Source: an uncultured Clostridia bacterium (GTDB lineage: Bacteria > Bacillota > Clostridia > Christensenellales > Borkfalkiaceae). From it: a DNA stretch of 21,868 nucleotides. The notes beneath the pieces were generated by a model that worked only from the letters and a program-made list of their open reading frames with translations, had not been told where the DNA came from and made no database searches. The stretch lies in NCBI GenBank assembly GCA_904501795.1, contig CAJGCK010000015.1:1-21868 (forward strand), given 5' to 3'. Numbering within the stretch: position 1 is the first letter of the stretch; each line of letters opens with the position of its first letter. A program made the position numbers and the translations under genes. Shown piece after piece: positions 14,301-20,123 of this stretch.

Positions 14301-14932
14301 GGGTGTTCGGGGTTAAGTGCGCGTGCGCGGAAGTCTTCAATATCTTTCATATCAACAAGTTCTTTCATTTCGTCGTAATCAATAACGTCGATTTTGCTTA
14401 CTTCGTGGCTAGTTCTAAACCCGTCGAAGAAATGCAAGAAAGGAACTTTAGATTTAAGAGTAGAAAGGTGTGAAACGAGTGCAAGGTCCATAACTTCTTG
14501 AACGGAGTTACTTGCAATCATCGCAAACCCGGTTTGACGGCAAGCCATAACGTCAGCGTGGTCGCCGAAAATGTTAAGAGCGTGAGCGGCTAGCGCCCTT
14601 GCGCTTACGTGAAATACCGTGGGAAGTAATTCGCCCGCGATTTTATACATGTTGGGAATCATTAACAAAAGCCCTTGAGAAGCCGTGTAAGTAGTGGTTA
14701 AAGCACCGGCTACTAACGAGCCGTGTACCGCACCTGCGGCACCTGCTTCCGATTGCATTTCTGCTAGGCGAAGTTTTTGACCGAACATATTTACTCTGCC
14801 GGTAGCCGACCATTCGTCTGCAACTTCTGCCATCGGTGATGACGGGGTGATGGGGTAAATAGCCGCAACTTCACTGAACGCATACGCAACGTGGCTGGCA
14901 GCGGTATTACCGTCGATAGTCATTTTTTTCAT
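11366..14932 (-). CDS. nifJ: Pyruvate:ferredoxin (flavodoxin) oxidoreductase
   Basis: Oxidises pyruvate with CoA to acetyl-CoA and CO2, reducing ferredoxin; the central step of anaerobic pyruvate use. At 1188 aa it is the full single-chain form. Domains in order: pyrimidine-binding domain I with YPITPSSPMAEVADEW (about 25-40) and the MQSEAGAAGAVHG loop; domain III (CoA-side) around residues 265-420; the ferredoxin domain with CIQCNQCAFVCPHAC (about 688-702) and CMGCGVCADICPVNV (about 738-752); and the TPP-binding domain with CPGC, ACAGCGE (about 833), GDGWAYDIGYGG (about 980) and NTGGQASKATPTGS, which binds Mg. All cluster cysteines are present. The first of two close ATGs fits GGAGGA nine bases upstream. 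Confidence 0.97.
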   Translation of the reverse strand: MKKMTIDGNTAASHVAYAFSEVAAIYPITPSSPMAEVADEWSATGRVNMFGQKLRLAEMQSEAGAAGAVHGSLVAGALTTTYTASQGLLLMIPNMYKIAGELLPTVFHVSARALAAHALNIFGDHADVMACRQTGFAMIASNSVQEVMDLALVSHLSTLKSKVPFLHFFDGFRTSHEVSKIDVIDYDEMKELVDMKDIEDFRARALNPEHPVQKGTAQNSDIYFQNRETANKYYLATPTIVQEMMDKVNALTGRNYHLFDYVGAKDAENVIVMMGSGADAVEETINKMNAEGEKVGLLKVRLYRPFAIDYFVDALPKTVKKIAVLDRTKEAGSLGEPLYLDVCSALLEKGMKDITVVGGRYGLGSKEFNPSMIYSVYKNLELDQPKNHFTVGIYDDITNTSLDFSKKYDAAPKGTISCKFWGLGSDGTVGANKNSIKIIGDHTDKYVQGYFFYDSKKSGGITVSHLRFGDTPIQSAYLIDAADFVQCSNPSYITRYNMTADIKEGGTFLVNTSALTVSELEKFLPASVKNDIANKNVNLYVIDAIKIAAELGLRGRTNTILQSAFFKVANIIPYADAVEYMKKMAYKSFAKKGDAIVQMNYNAIDSAASNLVKIDVPESWKTTTEGAPWAKVGGSDYFKNTVNPILKLEGDKLPASAFNADGSVPTGTTQYEKRGVAVLVPKWNAEKCIQCNQCAFVCPHACIRPAVIKEGENRPESFSTKGMVANKGYDFRIQVSPLDCMGCGVCADICPVNVKAIADANKLAVDGAKPVVDKSALALDMVPFGSIEQVETVNYEFSETLPEIDLSQCPGCKANTVKGSQFNKPLFEFSGACAGCGETPYVKVVTQMFGDRMVVANATGCSSIYGGSAPTCPYTKNKQGRGPAWANSLFEDNAEFGYGMNLAFSARRTKIEEDMLANKDAVNDATKQAFDAWLNGKNDAEQSKVASEMVKKALENEKASGLDYIRENLDCLVKPSVWIFGGDGWAYDIGYGGLDHVLAMGENVNVLVLDTEVYSNTGGQASKATPTGSIAKFAAAGKRVKKKDLGMMAMSYGYVYVAQCSMGANKQQFLNALIEAEKYDGPSIVICYAPCINHGINMTKSQEEEKKAVDCGYWQLYRYNPDNVEQGKNPFTLDSKEPTGDYKSFLLGETRYASLKKARPELADQLFTKTEADSKERLENYKRLAKND

Positions 14933-14977
14933 ATAGTCTATCCTCCAAAAGATATTATTTATTAAACATTAAGTAAC

Positions 14978-15006
14978 ATTATACATATTTAAACCCTTTA
15001 AGTCAA
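14978..15006 (-). promoter_or_regulatory. Sigma-A promoter of nifJ
   Basis: TTGACT (15006-15001) and TATAAT (14983-14978) are 17 bases apart on the minus strand, giving a leader of about 40 bases before the start codon. Confidence 0.8.
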
Positions 15007-15024
15007 TGCTTTATCGAAAAATTT

Positions 15025-15189
15025 ATGCTTAAAAAAGATAAAAAATTAGTGTGTAAAACACGTTTAGAAGCGTCCAGAATTAACGAAGCCAACAAAAAGA
15101 AAGCAAAATATTTTGTTGCCGATTTTTACTTGAAAAATACGCGTGATTTTGGTATAATAATCGAAAAGCCGTCGGGCAACTATTTTTAA
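15025..15189 (+). CDS. Possible 54-aa small ORF upstream of ecfA1
   Basis: ATG to TAA without interruption in the nifJ-ecfA1 gap. The product is Lys-rich at the start (MLKKDKKLVCKTRLEASR) and ends IIIEKPSGNYF. The stop lies 11 bases before ecfA1 and overlaps its ribosome site. Against it: no ribosome site ahead of the ATG, and the ecfA1 promoter lies inside it. Not recognised; may be chance. Confidence 0.2.
   Translation: MLKKDKKLVCKTRLEASRINEANKKKAKYFVADFYLKNTRDFGIIIEKPSGNYF
15130..15158 (+). promoter_or_regulatory. Sigma-A promoter of the ecfA1-ecfA2-ecfT-truA operon
   Basis: TTGAAA (15130-15135) and TATAAT (15153-15158) are 17 bases apart, with TGG before the -10 (extended -10). It lies 43 bases before the ecfA1 start codon. 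Confidence 0.75.
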
Positions 15190-15200
15190 GGAGGTGGGTT

Positions 15201-16022
15201 GTGTCGCTTATAGAAGTTAAAAACGTCAGCTTTTCATACGATAAATCGGTTAAAGCCGTCAATAATTTATCGCTTAGCGTAAACGCTGGCGAATTCATTT
15301 CCGTAATCGGTCATAACGGTAGCGGAAAGTCTACTCTTGCAAAACTCCTTAACGGGCTTCTTAAACCTACGGAAGGCTCGGTTGTCGTAGACGGGTTGGA
15401 CTCGGCAAAAAAACAAAACCTTTTCGAGATACGGAAAAGGGTAGGTGTGGTTTTCCAAAATCCAGACAACCAGTTGGTTGCGTCTATCGTAGAAGACGAC
15501 GTTGCTTTCGGTGCTGAAAATTTGGGTTTGAAAAGAGAAGAAATAAAAGAAAGAATAGAGTTTGCGTTAGAAGCAGTTGATATGTTGGGATATAGAAAAT
15601 CTACACCTTCCGCAATGTCGGGCGGGCAAAAACAACGTATTGCAATTGCGGGAGTTTTGGCGCTTAAACCACAAGTTTTAGTGCTAGACGAATCTACCGC
15701 CATGCTCGATCCTAGGGGTAGGCAAGAAGTAATGTCGGTGGTAGAAAAACTAAACAAGGAACAAAAAACGACCGTTATTTCCATAACTCACTACATGGAA
15801 GAAGTGGTTAATAGCGACCGTGTTTTCGTTATGAATAACGGCGAGATAGTCAAAGAAGGCACGCCGAAAGAAATATTTGCGGACAGGGAATTTTTAGAAG
15901 ACGTGGGGCTTGAACTTCCGCCCGCTAGAAGAATTGCTAACGCTCTAAAAGGTGCGGGGCTAAATGTTAGCGATAAAATTTTAACCGAACGAGATTTGGG
16001 AGATGAACTATGCAAATTGTAA
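15201..16022 (+). CDS. ecfA1: ECF transporter energy-coupling ATPase EcfA1
   Basis: One of two ATPases powering uptake of vitamins and metals via exchangeable S components. 273 aa. Walker A GHNGSGKST (37-45), Q-loop in VVFQNPDNQLV, signature MSGGQKQRIAIAG, Walker B VLVLDESTAMLDP, and the switch His in ISITHYMEEV. The substitution of Pro by Ser in DEST is common in EcfA1. The family's C-terminal extension is present (ELPPARRIANALKGAG). GTG start with AAGGAGG seven bases upstream. It overlaps ecfA2 by 13 bases. No S-component gene is in the window, so the substrate cannot be inferred. Confidence 0.93.
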   Translation: MSLIEVKNVSFSYDKSVKAVNNLSLSVNAGEFISVIGHNGSGKSTLAKLLNGLLKPTEGSVVVDGLDSAKKQNLFEIRKRVGVVFQNPDNQLVASIVEDDVAFGAENLGLKREEIKERIEFALEAVDMLGYRKSTPSAMSGGQKQRIAIAGVLALKPQVLVLDESTAMLDPRGRQEVMSVVEKLNKEQKTTVISITHYMEEVVNSDRVFVMNNGEIVKEGTPKEIFADREFLEDVGLELPPARRIANALKGAGLNVSDKILTERDLGDELCKL

Positions 16023-16888
16023 CCGAGAATTTAAGTTACGTTTATAGTCCCAAGTCGAAAGATATGGCTGTTCGCGCCCTAAAAAACGTTAATTTAACCA
16101 TTAACGAAGGTGATTTTTTTGGAATAATAGGGCACACGGGTAGCGGTAAATCTACTTTCGTGCAACACTTAAACGGGCTTATAAAAATTCAAAAAGGCAA
16201 CGGGAAAATTCTAATAGGTGATTACGATTTAACCGATAAAAAATGTGATTTTAAGAGTTTACGCTCTAAAGTAGGCATGGTTTTTCAATATCCCGAACAC
16301 CAACTTTTTGCTGAAACGGTTTTTGATGACGTTGCTTTTGGCATAAAAAACTTCTTTCCGCAGTTAAAAGACGACGAGTTAAAAAGCGCTGTGGCAACCG
16401 CTATTGAAACGGTGGGACTTAACGTTAACGCCATAAAAGATAAATCGCCGTTTGAACTTTCGGGTGGGCAAAAAAGAAGGGTTGCTATAGCGGGTGTTAT
16501 AGCAACTAGACCGGAGATTTTGGTGTTAGACGAGCCCGTTGCGGGTTTAGACCCCAAAGGCAAAAAAGAGTTTATTAAACTTTTGCACGATCTTCATAAC
16601 TCGTTCGTGAAAACTATCATAATAGTTTCGCACGACATGAATTTGGTTGCCGAAAATTGCAACCGTATTTGCGTGTTTTCAGGTGGCGAAGTTGTGCAAG
16701 TCGGCACGCCTAAACAGGTGTTCTTGAGCGCTGAAAAAATTAAAGATTTGGGCTTAGAGTTGCCCGTTACCGCCTATTTAACCGAGCGATTAAAAGAAGA
16801 AAAAGGCGTTATCGTAGATAACGATTTTACGGAAAATTCCTTTGTGACGGCGGTTAAAAAAGCGTTAAAAGGGGGCGAAAATGACTAA
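16010..16888 (+). CDS. ecfA2: ECF transporter energy-coupling ATPase EcfA2
   Basis: The partner ATPase, 292 aa. Walker A GHTGSGKST, Q-loop in MVFQYPEHQLF (the Q-Y-P-E-x-Q form typical of EcfA2), signature LSGGQKRRVAIAGVIA, Walker B ILVLDEPVAGLDP and His in IIVSHDMNLV. The C-terminal part has ELPVTAYLTERLKEE, the conserved region that contacts the partner. Its start lies inside the ecfA1 end and its stop overlaps the ecfT start by 8 bases, so the three genes are tightly coupled. Confidence 0.93.
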   Translation: MQIVTENLSYVYSPKSKDMAVRALKNVNLTINEGDFFGIIGHTGSGKSTFVQHLNGLIKIQKGNGKILIGDYDLTDKKCDFKSLRSKVGMVFQYPEHQLFAETVFDDVAFGIKNFFPQLKDDELKSAVATAIETVGLNVNAIKDKSPFELSGGQKRRVAIAGVIATRPEILVLDEPVAGLDPKGKKEFIKLLHDLHNSFVKTIIIVSHDMNLVAENCNRICVFSGGEVVQVGTPKQVFLSAEKIKDLGLELPVTAYLTERLKEEKGVIVDNDFTENSFVTAVKKALKGGEND

Positions 16889-17708
16889 CTTAACGTTTGG
16901 GCAGTTTTACCCCGCAAAATCTTTCGTTCACAACATGAACGCAAGCGTAAAAATCTTGTTGACAATTGCGTATATAGTTGCGGTATTTATGGTTACCGCA
17001 TATCATTTCTTAGGATTTTTGGCGTGTTTTCTTTTCGTTATAATTGCGTCGATTTTTGCAAAAATTCCGTTTTTAAGGGTGCTAAAAAGCATAAAAGGAA
17101 TACTGTTTATCGTCGTTTTTTCAGCGATTTTGCAACTATTTTTTATTACTAGCGGAAACGTTTTGTGTTCGTGGTGGATATTCACTATTACGGACGGTGG
17201 GCTGTTAAGCGCAGGATATATAACCGCAAGAATTTCACTGATGGTTTTGGGCGCGTCATTATTAACGTTAACAACCACGCCAGTGGACTTGGCGGACGGT
17301 ATAGAAACGCTTTTGTATCCGCTTAAATTTATAAAATTTCCCGTGCACGAGTTTGCGCTTATAATGAGTATTGCGTTAAGGTTTATTCCGTCGCTAATGG
17401 AAGAAACGGATAGAATTATAAAAGCACAAAAAGCGCGCGGTGCAGACTTTGAAAGCGGAAATATATTTAAACGTATTCGCGCGTTAGTCCCCGTGTTCAT
17501 ACCCTTGCTTATAAGTTCGCTTCGTAGGGCGGAAGAACTTTCTAACGCGATGGACGCGCGTTGTTACGCGAGCAGTAAAAACCGAACTAAATATAAAAAA
17601 TTAAAACTAACTTATCGTGACTTGCTAGGCACAATTTTAGTTGCGGGTTTAATAGTCGGCGTCGTTTATCTCAACGGCTTTTACGCCTTTTTAACGGTGG
17701 CGCTATGA
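16881..17708 (+). CDS. ecfT: ECF transporter transmembrane coupling protein EcfT
   Basis: The membrane scaffold joining EcfA1A2 to S components, 275 aa. Helices are visible at about 28-75, 85-125 and 245-270. The two coupling-helix motifs that dock on the ATPases are KAQKARGADF and NAMDARCYAS; in the second the usual A-R-G is A-R-C, a common variant. The start lies within the ecfA2 end, and the stop overlaps truA by 4 bases (ATGA). Confidence 0.92.
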   Translation: MTNLTFGQFYPAKSFVHNMNASVKILLTIAYIVAVFMVTAYHFLGFLACFLFVIIASIFAKIPFLRVLKSIKGILFIVVFSAILQLFFITSGNVLCSWWIFTITDGGLLSAGYITARISLMVLGASLLTLTTTPVDLADGIETLLYPLKFIKFPVHEFALIMSIALRFIPSLMEETDRIIKAQKARGADFESGNIFKRIRALVPVFIPLLISSLRRAEELSNAMDARCYASSKNRTKYKKLKLTYRDLLGTILVAGLIVGVVYLNGFYAFLTVAL

Positions 17709-18439
17709 ATATAAAATTGACTGTCAGTTACGACGGAACTAATTATTGCGGTTGGCAAGTCCAACCCAACGGCACTAGCGTGCAAAGTGTTATTGAAGAC
17801 GCTATATTTTCGGTTACGGGCGAAATGGTTTCGCTAACGGGTAGCGGTAGAACGGACGCGGGCGTTCACGCCGAAGGTCAGGTTGCAAACTTTATCACTA
17901 AAAAAGATAATATTCCGCCCGAAAATTTTGCTTTTGCTATAAACGCTTTTTTGCCAGAAGACGTAAAAATTTTATCTTCGCAAGCGGTGGACGAAACTTT
18001 TAACGCAAGAAAAAGCGCTAAAAGAAAAACATATTGCTATACTTTTTATAAAAGCAAAATTCCGCAACCACTTCTTGAACGATACGCTTTTAGAATAGAC
18101 GAAAACTTTAATCTAAAAAACGCGCAAGAAGTCGCTAGCGTCTTTGTGGGCGAACACGATTTTAAGTGTTTTAACGCCAGCGGAAGCGGGGCAAAAACCA
18201 CGGTAAGAACGATATACTCTATCAACGTTACCGAAAAGGATAACCAGATTAAAATTTACGTAACGGGCAACGGCTTTTTATATAATATGGTTAGGATAAT
18301 CGCCGGCACGTTGCTTAAAGCGGGCGAAGAAAAACTTTCCACTTCGCAAGCACAAGAAATTTTAGCGAGTGGAAGCAGGGAACTTTGTGGGAAAACCTGC
18401 CCCGCAAAAGCCCTATGTCTACTAAAAGTTGAATATTAA
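17705..18439 (+). CDS. truA: tRNA pseudouridine(38-40) synthase TruA
   Basis: Converts uridines 38-40 of the tRNA anticodon stem to pseudouridine. 244 aa, the usual length. The catalytic Asp is in GSGRTDAGVHA (about 47-57). Other family marks are YDGTNYCGWQVQPNGTSVQ at the N terminus, FNARKSAKRKTYCY, and GNGFLYNMVRIIAGTLL. Coupled to ecfT by a 4-base overlap; the order ecfA1-ecfA2-ecfT-truA-rplM-rpsI is standard in Firmicutes. Confidence 0.95.
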   Translation: MNIKLTVSYDGTNYCGWQVQPNGTSVQSVIEDAIFSVTGEMVSLTGSGRTDAGVHAEGQVANFITKKDNIPPENFAFAINAFLPEDVKILSSQAVDETFNARKSAKRKTYCYTFYKSKIPQPLLERYAFRIDENFNLKNAQEVASVFVGEHDFKCFNASGSGAKTTVRTIYSINVTEKDNQIKIYVTGNGFLYNMVRIIAGTLLKAGEEKLSTSQAQEILASGSRELCGKTCPAKALCLLKVEY

Positions 18440-18544
18440 AAACAAATAAATTGTGTTCAAAAAATGGTTTGGCACAAGATATAGACTTAAGATAGAAAAA
18501 CGCTAGAAAAATTAAGAAAAAAAGCAAAAAAACGTGAAAAACAC

Positions 18545-18574
18545 TTGACTTTAAATAGAAAAATCATTTAAGAT
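18545..18574 (+). promoter_or_regulatory. Sigma-A promoter of rplM-rpsI
   Basis: TTGACT (18545-18550) and TAAGAT (18569-18574) are 18 bases apart. Predicted start about 18581, just ahead of the folded leader. No terminator is visible after truA, so read-through is also possible. Confidence 0.65.
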
Positions 18575-18592
18575 AGATAAGCGTTTATAAGG

Positions 18593-18660
18593 AAAAGTTT
18601 GGTTATCGGGATTAGCCCTCCCGTCCGTTTAATCGTGTGTAACGGCAAAACTTGACTTAT
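18593..18660 (+). ncRNA. L13-type ribosomal protein leader
   Basis: The leader can fold as a junction. AAGTTT (18595-18600) pairs with AAACTT (18648-18653) and encloses two hairpins: CGGGA/TCCCG (18607-18611 with 18619-18623) and CCGTT/AACGG (18625-18629 with 18641-18645). Firmicute rplM operons are known to carry an autoregulatory L13 leader at this position, so free L13 binding here to repress its own operon is likely. The call rests on position and fold, not on a model search. Confidence 0.6.
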
Positions 18661-18698
18661 TATACATTAAATTTACTGAATTTAAGGAGAAATAACTC

Positions 18699-19130
18699 AT
18701 GAAAACTTATATGGCTCACGCAGATAACGTAGTCAGAAAGTGGTACGTAGTTGATGCTGAAGGCATTGCTCTTGGTAGGGTAGCGTCTAAGGTAGCGGCT
18801 ATACTTCGTGGAAAAAACAAGCCCACTTTTACTCCTAACGTAGACACTGGGGATTTCGTTATCGTAGTTAACTGCGACAAAGTAGTTTTAACCGGTAAAA
18901 AGTTAGAAAAGAAATATTATAGATATCATACCGGTCACATAGGCGGATTAAAATCTATACAATATAAAACGCTTATGGCAACCAAATCAGACCTTGCGGT
19001 TTACGAAGCAATCAAAGGAATGTTGCCCAAGAACAGTCTTGGTCGCAAAATGCTTACTAAACTTAAAGTGTACAAAGGCGCAGAGCACAACCATCAGGCA
19101 CAAAAGCCCGAAGTGCTTAAATTAGTTTAA
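18699..19130 (+). CDS. rplM: Large ribosomal subunit protein uL13
   Basis: A 143-aa 50S protein that binds 23S rRNA early in assembly. Family marks: KWYVVDAEGIALGRVASKVA, RGKNKPTFTPNVDTGDFVIV, YRYHTGHIGGLKS, and the end segment GMLPKNSLGRKMLTKLKVYKG. AAGGAG lies 9 bases before the ATG. First gene of the rplM-rpsI pair and the likely repressor acting at its own leader. Confidence 0.97.
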   Translation: MKTYMAHADNVVRKWYVVDAEGIALGRVASKVAAILRGKNKPTFTPNVDTGDFVIVVNCDKVVLTGKKLEKKYYRYHTGHIGGLKSIQYKTLMATKSDLAVYEAIKGMLPKNSLGRKMLTKLKVYKGAEHNHQAQKPEVLKLV

Positions 19131-19141
19131 GAGGTGTAATC

Positions 19142-19555
19142 ATGGCTAAAACAACCACTAAAAAGAAAGTTCAATATTGGGGAACGGGCAGAAGAAAGAA
19201 AGCAATCGCCCGCGTTCGTCTTATTCCCGCTGGTGACGGAACTATCATCATCAACGGCAAGAGCATAGACGAATATTTTGGTTTAGACACTCTTAAATTT
19301 ATCGTTCGTCAACCGTTGGTTTTAACCGACAGTCTTACCAAATACGACGTTATGGTTAACGTTTGCGGTGGTGGATTTACCGGTCAAGCTGGCGCTATAA
19401 GACACGGTATCTCACGCGCATTGTTAGAAGCAGAGCCCGAAACGAGAGCTGCTCTAAAGAAAGAAGGTTTCTTAACCAGAGACTCGAGAATGAAGGAAAG
19501 AAAGAAATACGGCTTAAAGAAAGCACGTCGCGCGCCTCAATTCTCAAAGAGATAA
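19142..19555 (+). CDS. rpsI: Small ribosomal subunit protein uS9
   Basis: A 137-aa 30S protein whose C-terminal tail reaches the P-site tRNA. Marks: YWGTGRRKKAIARVRL, GGGFTGQAGAIRHGISRALL, and the basic end KERKKYGLKKARRAPQFSKR, with the invariant C-terminal Lys-Arg. A short Lys/Thr-rich extension precedes the core. Eleven bases after rplM, with GAGG upstream. Followed by terminator 19565-19594. Confidence 0.97.
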   Translation: MAKTTTKKKVQYWGTGRRKKAIARVRLIPAGDGTIIINGKSIDEYFGLDTLKFIVRQPLVLTDSLTKYDVMVNVCGGGFTGQAGAIRHGISRALLEAEPETRAALKKEGFLTRDSRMKERKKYGLKKARRAPQFSKR

Positions 19556-19564
19556 TTTTTACAA

Positions 19565-19594
19565 AAAAGCACCCGTTTTTACACGGGTGCTTTT
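19565..19594 (+). terminator. Intrinsic terminator of rplM-rpsI
   Basis: AAAAGCACCCGT (19565-19576) pairs with ACGGGTGCTTTT (19583-19594), a GC-rich core with A and T flanks. It can also work for the minus-strand gene at 19636-19929. Confidence 0.9.
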
Positions 19595-19635
19595 ATTCTT
19601 TTAAAACTTAAAAAAAACAAAAAGAAGCGCGGGTC

Positions 19636-19929
19636 TTAACTCTTTTTATTCGAGTTTTTTTGAACTCTTTTGACAAACTCGTCGTGTGAGCGTATTAAAG
19701 AGAGCATTCCTTCTTGTAGTGGCGGTTTTTGTGGCGGGGTATTTGGCGCGGAAGCGGGGCGAGCCGTTTTTTCAAATTTAGTTGCCTTCGATTTTTCCGT
19801 ACCAAAAATTTTATCAAACGAAAAAGAAGGCGAGTTTTCTTGAGAAGAAGACTGCGAATTTTCGGATTTTAGATTTTGATAAAAATTAAAAAACGAATTT
19901 AATAGTTTAAAAATGCCTAAATTATCCAA
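19636..19929 (-). CDS. Hypothetical small protein
   Basis: I do not recognise this gene. The best start is TTG at 19929 with GGAGGG four bases upstream (97 aa); an earlier in-frame TTG at 19962 has no ribosome site. The N-terminal 20 residues (DNLGIFKLLNSFFNFYQNL) form a possible amphipathic helix, the middle is Ser/Pro/Lys-rich and probably disordered (SSSQENSPSFSF, ASAPNTPPQKPP), and the end has a compact helix MLSLIRSHDEFVKRVQKN. No signal peptide or membrane segment. Such a layout (two helices joined by a flexible linker) often marks a small adaptor protein, but the role is unknown. It lies between rpsI and a lipoprotein on the other strand. Confidence 0.55.
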   Translation of the reverse strand: MDNLGIFKLLNSFFNFYQNLKSENSQSSSQENSPSFSFDKIFGTEKSKATKFEKTARPASAPNTPPQKPPLQEGMLSLIRSHDEFVKRVQKNSNKKS

Positions 19930-19979
19930 AAAACCCTCCGCTTTGTTTATAAATAAAAACAAAAAACTTAAAAAAATTA

Positions 19980-20008
19980 TTGCAAAACGTTTGCATTTAA
20001 TATATAAT
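19980..20008 (+). promoter_or_regulatory. Sigma-A promoter of the terminal lipoprotein gene, with an overlapping inverted repeat
   Basis: TTGCAA (19980-19985) and TATAAT (20003-20008) are 17 bases apart. TGCAAA-ACG-TTTGCA (19981-19995) is an inverted repeat over the -35 and resembles a LacI-family operator, though with an odd-length centre. The leader is about 105 bases. Confidence 0.65.
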
Positions 20009-20027
20009 GTAAGAAGTGTATTTTATT

Positions 20028-20123
20028 ATGGAACGAGTATGTAGTTCGGTTTATATAATATACGAAACGTCTATCATAAAAAGAATAACTTTGTTAAAAT
20101 TATTGCTTACGGAGTGTGTATGA
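20028..20123 (+). CDS. Possible 31-aa leader peptide overlapping the lipoprotein start
   Basis: ATG at 20028 reads MERVCSSVYIIYETSIIK and on to TGA, which overlaps the next ATG as ATGA. The C-terminal half is hydrophobic and basic. The ribosome site is weak (GAAG about 10 bases upstream). The 4-base overlap matches the coupling style of rsmG and ecfT-truA here, but the ORF is short and may be chance. Confidence 0.25.
   Translation: MERVCSSVYIIYETSIIKRITLLKLLLTECV

Noticed and set aside
11366..14932. Plus-strand ORFs at 12107-12346, 13257-13448 and 14207-14473
   Set aside because: All are antisense to the well-supported pyruvate oxidoreductase gene and have no ribosome sites or recognisable products.
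15311..17500. Minus-strand ORFs within ecfA1, ecfA2 and ecfT
   Set aside because: They are antisense to clear ABC and EcfT genes and show composition typical of reverse frames.
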